Below, one piece after another: positions 1-5,548 of a stretch of 8,382 nt of DNA. Source of the stretch: SIG636 sp045604285. GTDB taxonomy: Bacteria; Bacillota; Clostridia; Oscillospirales; CAG-382. Numbering within the stretch: position 1 is the first letter of the stretch; every line of letters starts with the position of its first letter. Below the pieces are notes generated by a model that did no database searches, was not told the origin of the DNA, and worked only from the letters and a program-made list of their open reading frames with translations. Position numbers and translations under genes: made by a program. The stretch is taken from contig JAZUNS010000074.1 in the NCBI GenBank assembly GCA_045604285.1, forward strand, positions 1 through 8,382. Reading direction: 5' to 3'.

Positions 1-1196
1 TCCCCCTTAACCAGCAGGATACCCTCCTTGCTTATATCAAAGCTAAGGGAGAGAAAAGGCTTGCCAATGCTAACGGGCAGTCTATCCCCAAGGTTTGGGG
101 CAAAATCCACGCAGGCAATGCCAATCTCGGTCATGCCGTAGCCGTTATACAGGGGATAGCCCAGGGCAGAAATCGCGGTTAAAACCTCGTCCTTAATGCT
201 GCTGCCGCCGGTGATGCAAAACTTTACGCTGTCGCCAAAAAGCTCTTTGCGCAGGGAGCCAAACATTTTTCGGCTTGCCCGGGCGCCCAGGCGTGGGAAA
301 CGGCTTTGCAGGCTTATTGCCTTCTTGGTATATTTGGCAAACTTTTCCGCCGTGGCGTGAGACTCCCTCCCTAGGGCAGCCTTTACCTTTTTGGCAACGG
401 CGTTCCAAAACATAGGCACGGCAAAAATATGGGTAACGCCGCAAAGCCGTACCGCCTCCAGCAGGTGGTCTGGCGCCATGGTTTTGGGAAAAACAAGGGT
501 GGCGTTAAAAAACGCAAACCACAAATACGAAGCCTCAAAGCCAAATATGTGGTAAAGGGGCAAAAGGGCAAGTATCTTGGTCTTGCCGTTGTACGCCTGG
601 TTAAAGGCGGCGTTGCGCTTTATAAGCTCGCCGCTGTTAAAAATTTGCGCCGCCATCTCCTTGCCGGTGTATATGCATATCTTTTCGTTAAGGGTGGTGC
701 CGCTGGTGGAAAACGCCACCTCGTTGCCAAAATCGGCGGGTACGGGGCCGGCTTCGTCTTCCGTAAGACTTTTGTATATCAGGGGCGTTTTGCCAAAGCA
801 ATCGGCAGGGTCAAGTGCCGCAACGTAGCCTGCCCCAAGGGTGTTAAGTATAGACACTGTAAAGCTTTTCGGCTGGTTTGGGTTGATAAGATAAGGCTTG
901 TTGCCGCTTTTTAATATCGCCCAGAACAGCTCTATCCACAAGGTGCCGTTTTCACAGCAAAGCCCTATAAAGCCGCCGTTGCCCGCCTGCTTGTATATGG
1001 CGGCGGAAAGCTTTTCCACGGCGGTGCGGGCATCCTCATAGCTTGCGGTGATCACGCCGTTTTGGGTGCAGGTTTCCGCATACACGCCGTTTTGGGCAAA
1101 GATTACGTTGTAAATGTCCTCAAAGCTTTTGTGGCTTTCAGCCAGCAAACGGCAATTTTTCTTTGCCGTAGCGTAGGCGTTGTATCTTTTTGCCAT
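1..1196 (-). CDS. AMP-binding acyl ligase (long-chain acyl-CoA/acyl-ACP synthetase-like), C-terminus cut by window edge
   Basis: Adenylate-forming (ANL superfamily) enzyme, expected to activate a carboxylic acid with ATP to an acyl-adenylate and then pass it to CoA or ACP. About 398 residues are visible and there is no stop before the left edge, so the C-terminal lid domain is missing from view. Seen motifs: P-loop-like A3 STSGTTLNEK at residues 163-172, A4-like LPLYHIFGF around H216, CITGGSS before the A5 motif, and A5 YNGYGMTE at 350-357. The basic stretch between A4 and A5 (KYTKKAISLQSRF and following) resembles long-chain fatty-acid ligases, which fits the fatty acid kinase genes upstream. 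A3 is atypical: the usual G-x-P-K-G after TSGTT is replaced by L-N-E-K. The ATG at 1196 lies 6 bases after the transporter stop and its weak ribosome site (AAAGAG) overlaps that gene's end, suggesting translational coupling. Substrate (fatty acid or other acid) and acceptor are inferred, not shown. Confidence 0.88.
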   Translation of the reverse strand, partial: MAKRYNAYATAKKNCRLLAESHKSFEDIYNVIFAQNGVYAETCTQNGVITASYEDARTAVEKLSAAIYKQAGNGGFIGLCCENGTLWIELFWAILKSGNKPYLINPNQPKSFTVSILNTLGAGYVAALDPADCFGKTPLIYKSLTEDEAGPVPADFGNEVAFSTSGTTLNEKICIYTGKEMAAQIFNSGELIKRNAAFNQAYNGKTKILALLPLYHIFGFEASYLWFAFFNATLVFPKTMAPDHLLEAVRLCGVTHIFAVPMFWNAVAKKVKAALGRESHATAEKFAKYTKKAISLQSRFPRLGARASRKMFGSLRKELFGDSVKFCITGGSSIKDEVLTAISALGYPLYNGYGMTEIGIACVDFAPNLGDRLPVSIGKPFLSLSFDISKEGILLVKG

Positions 1197-1202
1197 ATAA
1201 TT

Positions 1203-2519
1203 TTACTCTTTACCGATAGTAGAAATAGATTTGGGAAGAAGGAAGGAAAGGGTAAAGGCTGCCATACAAGCGGCGGCAACTATAAGGGTCATGTAAGAGA
1301 TATTGCCGCTTTGCTTAAGGTATACCAAAACTATACCCGACGCAATACCTGCGGAAGCGCCCTCAAACAAGCCCTGTACCGCAAAGAACATGGTGGAGGT
1401 AGAATCCTCACCCGTAAGCTCTCTTCTCTTGGCGGCGATATGAGAGGGAACGGTATAGGTAACCGCAAAGAAAGCGCCGATGGAGAAGGAAACGATAAGG
1501 CTGCAGCCTATGGCAAAGGGGAACAAAGCGCCCTGGGGCAGGTGCTTGCAGAAATACATAAGCGCCATACCTACAGAGTACACCAAAAGTATGTATCTGT
1601 AGGCAAAGCCAAGGCCCTTCGTTTTAACGATCTTGTTATAAAGGAATATGGTAGCGGGTACGGGAACGAAGCAGGACGCCATAACGAAGGTCATATTAAG
1701 TCCTGTGGTAGAGAAAAATTCGTTAATGCCGCTAAGGAATAGCTGAAGCCCAAAGTTCATAATGCAAAGCACAACAAGCCACTTGATAAACTCGGTGCAT
1801 TTAAAGGCGGCGGAGAGGGACTGACCCAAGGTAATACGGGGCATATCGGTCTTTTTGCCGTCCTCTGCCTTGCCGGGCTTTTCCTTAAGAAGGATAAAGG
1901 GGATAAGCATGGTAAGCGAAAGGGGAAGGAATATAAGGGCAACGTAGCGGATATTAACGCCCATGCTTACAAAGGCAGGCACCAGGGCGTAGCCAAGGCT
2001 GAAATATACCACGTCGCATATAGACTTGGTGTTGGAAACGGTCATAAGGTCGGTTTTGTTGTTGATCACCTCGGCAAAGGTTGCGTAATAGGTTATCATG
2101 GTAAGGGTATAGGCGCCGTAGAATATAAACAGCAATGCGGCAAACCAAATGGTGTTAAGGAGGGTTGCCTCGCTGTTTATGGGAACAAGGAACAAAAGAT
2201 ACGCCACAATCATGGGTATAAAGCCCAGCAAAATACCGCTTTTTCTTCTGCCAAGCTTGGTTCTCAGGTTGTCTGCGAAGGAGGAGAGGGGTATGTCTAT
2301 AAGCCCATCCACAACCTTGGCAACAAATACCAAAATACCCCAAAGACCTGCCACTACCAAATCCTTGTTAATGTAGGTCCACTGCTCAATGTTCTTGTCA
2401 AAGCCGCCGGTAAGAAGTGCGCTGCACAAATAAGAGCCCACTATAAGGTTAAGCATATTAACGCCTAAACCCGAGCAGCCGTACAAAATAAAGGCTTTTC
2501 TGCTTTTTAGTTTCTCCAT
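1203..2519 (-). CDS. MFS transporter of the GPH/MelB (MFS_2) type
   Basis: A 438-residue integral membrane protein with about 12 hydrophobic segments, the usual length of the glycoside-pentoside-hexuronide cation symporter family. The diagnostic stretch is VVDGLIDIPLSSFADN at residues 69-84, followed by the basic TKLGRRK. Asp71 and Asp75 occupy the positions of the MelB cation-site aspartates (D-x-x-x-D). A charged cytoplasmic loop at about 211-245 separates the two six-helix halves. The ATG at 2519 has a strong GAGGAG ribosome site, and the start is 25 bases after the fatty acid kinase stop. Family members usually move sugars with Na+ or H+, but the same fold includes the eukaryotic lysophospholipid symporter MFSD2A. 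With a fatty acid kinase pair upstream and an acyl ligase downstream, a lipid or lysolipid substrate is a reasonable inference. Substrate is not readable from sequence. Confidence 0.9.
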   Translation of the reverse strand: MEKLKSRKAFILYGCSGLGVNMLNLIVGSYLCSALLTGGFDKNIEQWTYINKDLVVAGLWGILVFVAKVVDGLIDIPLSSFADNLRTKLGRRKSGILLGFIPMIVAYLLFLVPINSEATLLNTIWFAALLFIFYGAYTLTMITYYATFAEVINNKTDLMTVSNTKSICDVVYFSLGYALVPAFVSMGVNIRYVALIFLPLSLTMLIPFILLKEKPGKAEDGKKTDMPRITLGQSLSAAFKCTEFIKWLVVLCIMNFGLQLFLSGINEFFSTTGLNMTFVMASCFVPVPATIFLYNKIVKTKGLGFAYRYILLVYSVGMALMYFCKHLPQGALFPFAIGCSLIVSFSIGAFFAVTYTVPSHIAAKRRELTGEDSTSTMFFAVQGLFEGASAGIASGIVLVYLKQSGNISYMTLIVAAACMAAFTLSFLLPKSISTIGKE

Positions 2520-2544
2520 GCTTTTAAATTCTCCTCAAAATTTA

Positions 2545-4170
2545 TTATTCAAAGGACAGCGCCAGCACGCAGGGCAGGTTTTCCGAATGTATGGTATATA
2601 CCTCCGGCGATGCCGCCAAGCCCTCTATTGCCTTAACCATTTCTTCAACTTCTTTTTTAGGTACAAGCTTACTGTAAAACAGCGTTAGTATTTCCTTGTC
2701 CTGCTCGGTACAGATCTTCTTTGCGGTTTGCACCACCGTCTCCTTTAAAGAACGGCTTACCGTAAGTATCTCCTTACCGGAGAAGGCGTAATACTCTGTT
2801 TTCTGTATGCCCTTTACGCCGTATACAAGGTCACTGCTGCGCTTTGCCACGGTAACCACGTACATACTGTTTATCGTTTCGGCTATGGCGTCTGCCACGG
2901 CGCTTACGTCCGTTTCGGAAAAATCTATTATGGGCAACGCCCCGTAGCACTCCGCCACCGAGCGGCTGCCTATAACCGTTACGTTTGCTTTCTTATAGGA
3001 CTTCTTTGCCTGCAACGCAGTCAGCAGCGAATCCGACCGATTGGGAAAAACAAGTATCTCCCCCGTATCCACCATGTCAAAGGCTTCAACGTATTCCTTA
3101 ACCGATGGGCTCTCCTCGCTGCATATTACCACGTCAGCACCCATGCTTAAAAACAGCTTTTGCACGTTTGCGTCGTTGGCAACCGCCACTACCGAAAAAA
3201 CGCTGTCGCTTTTCGTTTCGGCACGCAGTATGTTTTTTACCGTTTCGGTATGCTGAACGGTCATGTTTTCAATTTTTACAGACAAAAACTCGCCGTATCT
3301 GTGGCAAAACATAAGCACCGCCTCGGGGGTTTTGGTGTGGATGTGTATACGCACCTTGTCGCCCTCCGCCGACGTAACCAAAGAGTCACCCAGCGCACCC
3401 AGCTCTATCTTAAAAGTCTTGTAGTTAAATTCACGCTTGCTGTTAAGCAGCTGAACCAAAAGCTCGGTACAGTAGCCGTAATCAAAGCTGCTGTCCCTGT
3501 TAAAGGCGGAATAGTCCGTTGCGGTAGCCGTTTCTTCCTGCTCCACCGACTCAAGGGCTTCGCCGTTAAGGTATTTCATCATGCCCTCAAAGGTATAAAC
3601 CACCCCTGCGCCGCCGCTGTCTACCACGCCTGCCTCCTTAAGCGCAGGCAAAAGCTCAGGCGTGCGGTCAAGGGATACCTTTGCGTGCTTTATAAAGCTG
3701 CTTATAACGTCGTCAATGGTGGTCCCCTCGTTATATTCCTTCTTAACTGCCTCGGTTGCATCCTTTACAACGGTAAGAATAGTGCCTTGTACCGGCACCG
3801 CAACTGCGGTGTAGGCGCACTCCACCCCGTGCTCAAGGGCTTTTATCAAAAGGGCGGCGTCGGCGTATTCCACGTCAAAGAAAATTTCGGATATCCCCTT
3901 AAAAAATTGGGAAAGTATAACGCCCGAGTTGCCCCTTGCACCAAAAACCACCGAGGAAGCAAAGCGCTTGGAAACCGTGGGCAAGTCCTCAGCAGCGGCA
4001 CCTATGGAGAACAAGCCGTTTTTAAGGGTAGTTACCATGTTGGTGCCGGTGTCTCCGTCTGGCACGGGGAACACGTTTAGCCGATTTACAAGCTTACAGT
4101 GTGCGTTAAGGTTGCGCATACCGTAATCTATCATGTCCCTGTAGCGTTGACCGTTGATTTTTTCTATCAT
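2545..4170 (-). CDS. fakA: Fatty acid kinase catalytic subunit, FakA-type (DAK2 domain)
   Basis: Predicted cytosolic kinase that phosphorylates a FakB-bound fatty acid to acyl-phosphate for phospholipid synthesis. Length (541 residues) matches the family (about 550). The N-terminal DhaL/DAK2 domain (about residues 9-200) carries the metal-binding NVFPVPDGDTGTNM with Asp38 and Asp40, the nucleotide loop GARGNSGVILSQ, and VVDSGGAGVVYTFEG. A middle domain holds the conserved IHIHT with His276 and His278. The C-terminal domain (about 310-541) resembles a DegV-like fold. The very end is unusual: the G-x-QP-x-Y-P motif expected before the final residues is replaced by HSENLPCVLALSFE. The ATG at 4170 has a GAGGAG ribosome site at good spacing. 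It follows the fakB-type gene by 38 bases, and adjacency of the two is a strong functional clue. No frameshift is seen. Confidence 0.93.
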   Translation of the reverse strand: MIEKINGQRYRDMIDYGMRNLNAHCKLVNRLNVFPVPDGDTGTNMVTTLKNGLFSIGAAAEDLPTVSKRFASSVVFGARGNSGVILSQFFKGISEIFFDVEYADAALLIKALEHGVECAYTAVAVPVQGTILTVVKDATEAVKKEYNEGTTIDDVISSFIKHAKVSLDRTPELLPALKEAGVVDSGGAGVVYTFEGMMKYLNGEALESVEQEETATATDYSAFNRDSSFDYGYCTELLVQLLNSKREFNYKTFKIELGALGDSLVTSAEGDKVRIHIHTKTPEAVLMFCHRYGEFLSVKIENMTVQHTETVKNILRAETKSDSVFSVVAVANDANVQKLFLSMGADVVICSEESPSVKEYVEAFDMVDTGEILVFPNRSDSLLTALQAKKSYKKANVTVIGSRSVAECYGALPIIDFSETDVSAVADAIAETINSMYVVTVAKRSSDLVYGVKGIQKTEYYAFSGKEILTVSRSLKETVVQTAKKICTEQDKEILTLFYSKLVPKKEVEEMVKAIEGLAASPEVYTIHSENLPCVLALSFE

Positions 4171-4208
4171 GTTACATTCTCCTCAAAAAGTAAAATAGAA
4201 ATCAAGGG

Positions 4209-5147
4209 CTACTTAGCTTCTTTTATAATGTTTTCTATGGTGTCTTTTTCTTTCTGTAAATCCTCGGATACCGTATCACCTATAAAATAAACGCCAACCA
4301 TGCCGGGGCCTACGTTGGTGCCGCAGGCGCAGAACACGTCGGTTATAAACACCTTTTTTGGCTTAAGCCTTGCTTGCAGCTTTTCTGCCAACGTGGTTGC
4401 ATATTCACGGCGGTCGCTGTGGGCAACTATAACTATTTGGTCTTTGATATTAACGGCAAGCTTTTCAACGTAGCTTGCAGAAACGTCCAGCGCCTTCTTT
4501 ATGCCCTTAACCTTGGTTAAAACCGTAACGTAGCCTTCACGGTTACAGTCACCCATGGGCTTAACCCCTGCAAAGCTGCCCATTATCGCCTTGCCCTTGG
4601 ATATCCTGCCCCTTCTTGCCACAAACATAAGGTCGTCAATGGGGCCTATCTGGTGTACCTTAAGCTTGTTTTCCTCCAGCCATGCAACAATCTCGTCAAA
4701 GCTCTTGCCCTCCTTTTTAAGCAGGTGGGCGTATGCCGTTAAAAGTCCGAAAGCCGCAGACATCCTGTAAGAGTCAAAGCAATAAACCTTCCAATCGGGG
4801 TATTCCTTTTTTACTCTTTCGGCGGCAACGGTGGCAACGCCGTAGGTAGAGCTTATCTTGGAGGATATGGACATGCTAAGCACGTCACAGCCCGCCTCGG
4901 CATACTTCTTAAAAATCAGATAATACTCCTCGGGGCTGCCGGGTGCGGTGCTTACCTCGTTACTCTTTTTGGAAAGAAAGGCGTAAAATTCTTCACAGCC
5001 TACGTTGCTCCAATCCAGGGTAGTCTGAAAATCTCTGCCGTCGCTGAAATGTATATGTCCTTTTACATAATCCTCAACGCCGCAGTAATTGCGTAACTCC
5101 TCAGAAAGGTCGCAGGTAACGTCTGCCAATATAACAAAGTTGTTCAT
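4209..5147 (-). CDS. fakB: DegV family fatty-acid-binding protein (FakB-type)
   Basis: Predicted cytosolic carrier that buries a fatty acid and presents its carboxylate to FakA. Family motifs in order: FVILADVTCDLSEEL at the N-terminus, STAPGSPEEY (usual T-S-x-P-S-x-x-x-F/Y carboxylate site), SISSKISSTYGVA, CFDSYRMSAAFGLL, LMFVARRGRISKGKA, GVKPMG, and GTNVGPGMVGVYFIG near the C-terminus. In the last motif the usual His of G-T-H-x-G-P-G is Asn278. The start at 5147 gives 312 residues (family about 280-300). It has AAGGAG at 5158-5163, and the N-terminus lines up with the family. A longer in-frame start at 5222 adds a Tyr-rich 25-residue tail that no homologue needs, and it coincides with the predicted transcription start, so it is rejected. 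First gene of the minus-strand operon. Which fatty acid (saturated or unsaturated) it prefers cannot be told. Confidence 0.92.
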   Translation of the reverse strand: MNNFVILADVTCDLSEELRNYCGVEDYVKGHIHFSDGRDFQTTLDWSNVGCEEFYAFLSKKSNEVSTAPGSPEEYYLIFKKYAEAGCDVLSMSISSKISSTYGVATVAAERVKKEYPDWKVYCFDSYRMSAAFGLLTAYAHLLKKEGKSFDEIVAWLEENKLKVHQIGPIDDLMFVARRGRISKGKAIMGSFAGVKPMGDCNREGYVTVLTKVKGIKKALDVSASYVEKLAVNIKDQIVIVAHSDRREYATTLAEKLQARLKPKKVFITDVFCACGTNVGPGMVGVYFIGDTVSEDLQKEKDTIENIIKEAK

Positions 5148-5157
5148 AAACGCATCT

Positions 5158-5163
5158 CTCCTT
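5158..5163 (-). promoter_or_regulatory. Ribosome binding site deciding the fakB start
   Basis: AAGGAG on the minus strand, 10 bases before the ATG at 5147. It supports 5147 over the longer in-frame ATG at 5222, which has no leader room for a ribosome site. An out-of-frame ATG inside the spacer (ATG CGT TTA TGA) overlaps the true start and yields a three-codon ORF. Confidence 0.8.
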
Positions 5164-5220
5164 ATATCCAAAGGTCTGTAATATCGGTAGATTTTATATA
5201 TGTACGCATAAAACTCCACC

Positions 5221-5232
5221 ATAATGCATTAT
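5221..5232. promoter_or_regulatory. Perfect 12-bp palindrome over the fak operon -10/+1 (candidate operator)
   Basis: ATAATGCATTAT reads identically on both strands and covers most of the -10 hexamer and the predicted start point. A dimeric repressor bound here would block the promoter. It does not match the FapR consensus as I know it. The regulator is unknown, and AT-rich palindromes of this size also arise by chance. Confidence 0.4.
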
Positions 5233-5257
5233 AGCATATCACCCGTCGCCGCTGCAA
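5228..5257 (-). promoter_or_regulatory. Extended -10 promoter of the fakB-fakA-transporter-ligase operon
   Basis: On the minus strand, TGCTATAAT (5236-5228) is a perfect -10 with the TGn extension. The -35 is poor (TTGCAG at 5257-5252, 18-base spacer), as is common for extended -10 promoters. Expected transcription start is about 5221, giving a leader of about 74 nt. The -10 is overlapped by a perfect palindrome at 5221-5232. Confidence 0.68.
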
Positions 5258-5278
5258 CTGTTTTTTTTACAATTTTCT

Positions 5279-5293
5279 ACATTATGTAAATGT
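5279..5293. repeat. Small inverted repeat in the divergent intergenic region
   Basis: ACATT-ATGTA-AATGT: 5-bp arms with a 5-base spacer, nested with TACAT-T-ATGTA. It lies about 55 bp upstream of the leftward start point and about 50 bp upstream of the rightward -35. It could be an activator or repressor site for either promoter, but there is no independent support. Confidence 0.3.
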
Positions 5294-5339
5294 TCCCAAA
5301 AAAACAAAAATATAAAGCCATAATTGTTGCGTTTTTTAG

Positions 5340-5368
5340 TTGACAAAAAGGCTTGCAATTTGTATAAT
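5340..5368 (+). promoter_or_regulatory. Consensus SigA promoter for the VWA gene
   Basis: TTGACA (5340-5345) and TATAAT (5363-5368) are both perfect, with a 17-base spacer. Expected start is about 5375. No other good -10/-35 pair lies between this and the coding start, so the mRNA leader is about 170 nt, unusually long for an unregulated gene. Strong constitutive initiation with control in the leader would be consistent. Confidence 0.9.
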
Positions 5369-5383
5369 ATATTCTGTATATGG

Positions 5384-5441
5384 GCAAAATCCCCCCTTTT
5401 TCGACATTTGCTCGTCAAAAGCCATGGCAAGGGGGCTTTGC
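5384..5441 (+). promoter_or_regulatory. Structured 5' leader element of the VWA mRNA
   Basis: Predicted long-range stem: GCAAA (5384-5388) with TTTGC (5437-5441), then CCCCC (5391-5395) with GGGGG (5431-5435), separated by a small internal loop. Inside, CTTTT (5396-5400) pairs with AAAAG (5417-5421) and GAC (5403-5405) with GTC (5414-5416). The C-run can alternatively pair with GGG at 5382-5384, which would leave CCCTTTTT after a short stem, so a switching fold is conceivable. It does not match c-di-GMP-I, preQ1, cobalamin or fluoride riboswitch cores that I can recall. Folding was done by eye. Confidence 0.45.
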
Positions 5442-5455
5442 AGGGAATAAAATAG

Positions 5456-5478
5456 TATAAAAAACGCAAGTTTTTATA
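5456..5478 (+). promoter_or_regulatory. AT-rich hairpin with GCAA tetraloop in the leader
   Basis: TATAAAAAAC, loop GCAA, GTTTTTATA: nine base pairs with one bulged A, closed by C-G on a GNRA loop. A run of six T follows at 5483-5488. It is just upstream of the GAGGAG at 5493-5498, so it could be a weak attenuator or could affect ribosome access. The stem is almost all A-T and of limited stability. Confidence 0.4.
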
Positions 5479-5492
5479 TAAATTTTTTAAGT

Positions 5493-5540
5493 GAGGAGAA
5501 ATTGGCTGTCCTTGTGTATGGCAAAGGGCGGTCAAGGTAA
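5493..5540 (+). other. Strong Shine-Dalgarno with a 12-codon leader ORF (possible)
   Basis: GAGGAG at 5493-5498 is the best ribosome site in the leader but lies 50 bases before the VWA ATG, too far to serve it directly. The nearest possible start is TTG at 5502 (12 codons, L-A-V-L-V-Y-G-K-G-R-S-R, TAA at 5538-5540), with GTG at 5514 in the same frame. Spacing is poor for both (3 and 15 bases). The stop lies 2 bases before an in-frame GTG of the VWA gene, so coupling by re-initiation is possible. There is no proof that it is translated. Confidence 0.25.
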
Positions 5541-5548
5541 TTGTGGCT

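Noticed and set aside
429..4080. Plus-strand open frames opposite the lipid operon (429-914, 1062-1742, 3160-4080)
   Set aside because: All are in codon register with the real minus-strand genes and have basic, low-complexity translations without motifs. They are the same codon-bias artefact.
5148..5222. Longer fakB start at 5222
   Set aside because: The extra 25 residues are Tyr-rich and unlike the family. The ATG sits at the predicted transcription start, and the good ribosome site points to 5147.
5384..5441. c-di-GMP-I (GEMM) riboswitch
   Set aside because: The GC-run and GCAAA segments looked suggestive, but the conserved GEMM core and its tetraloop-receptor arrangement are not present on either strand.
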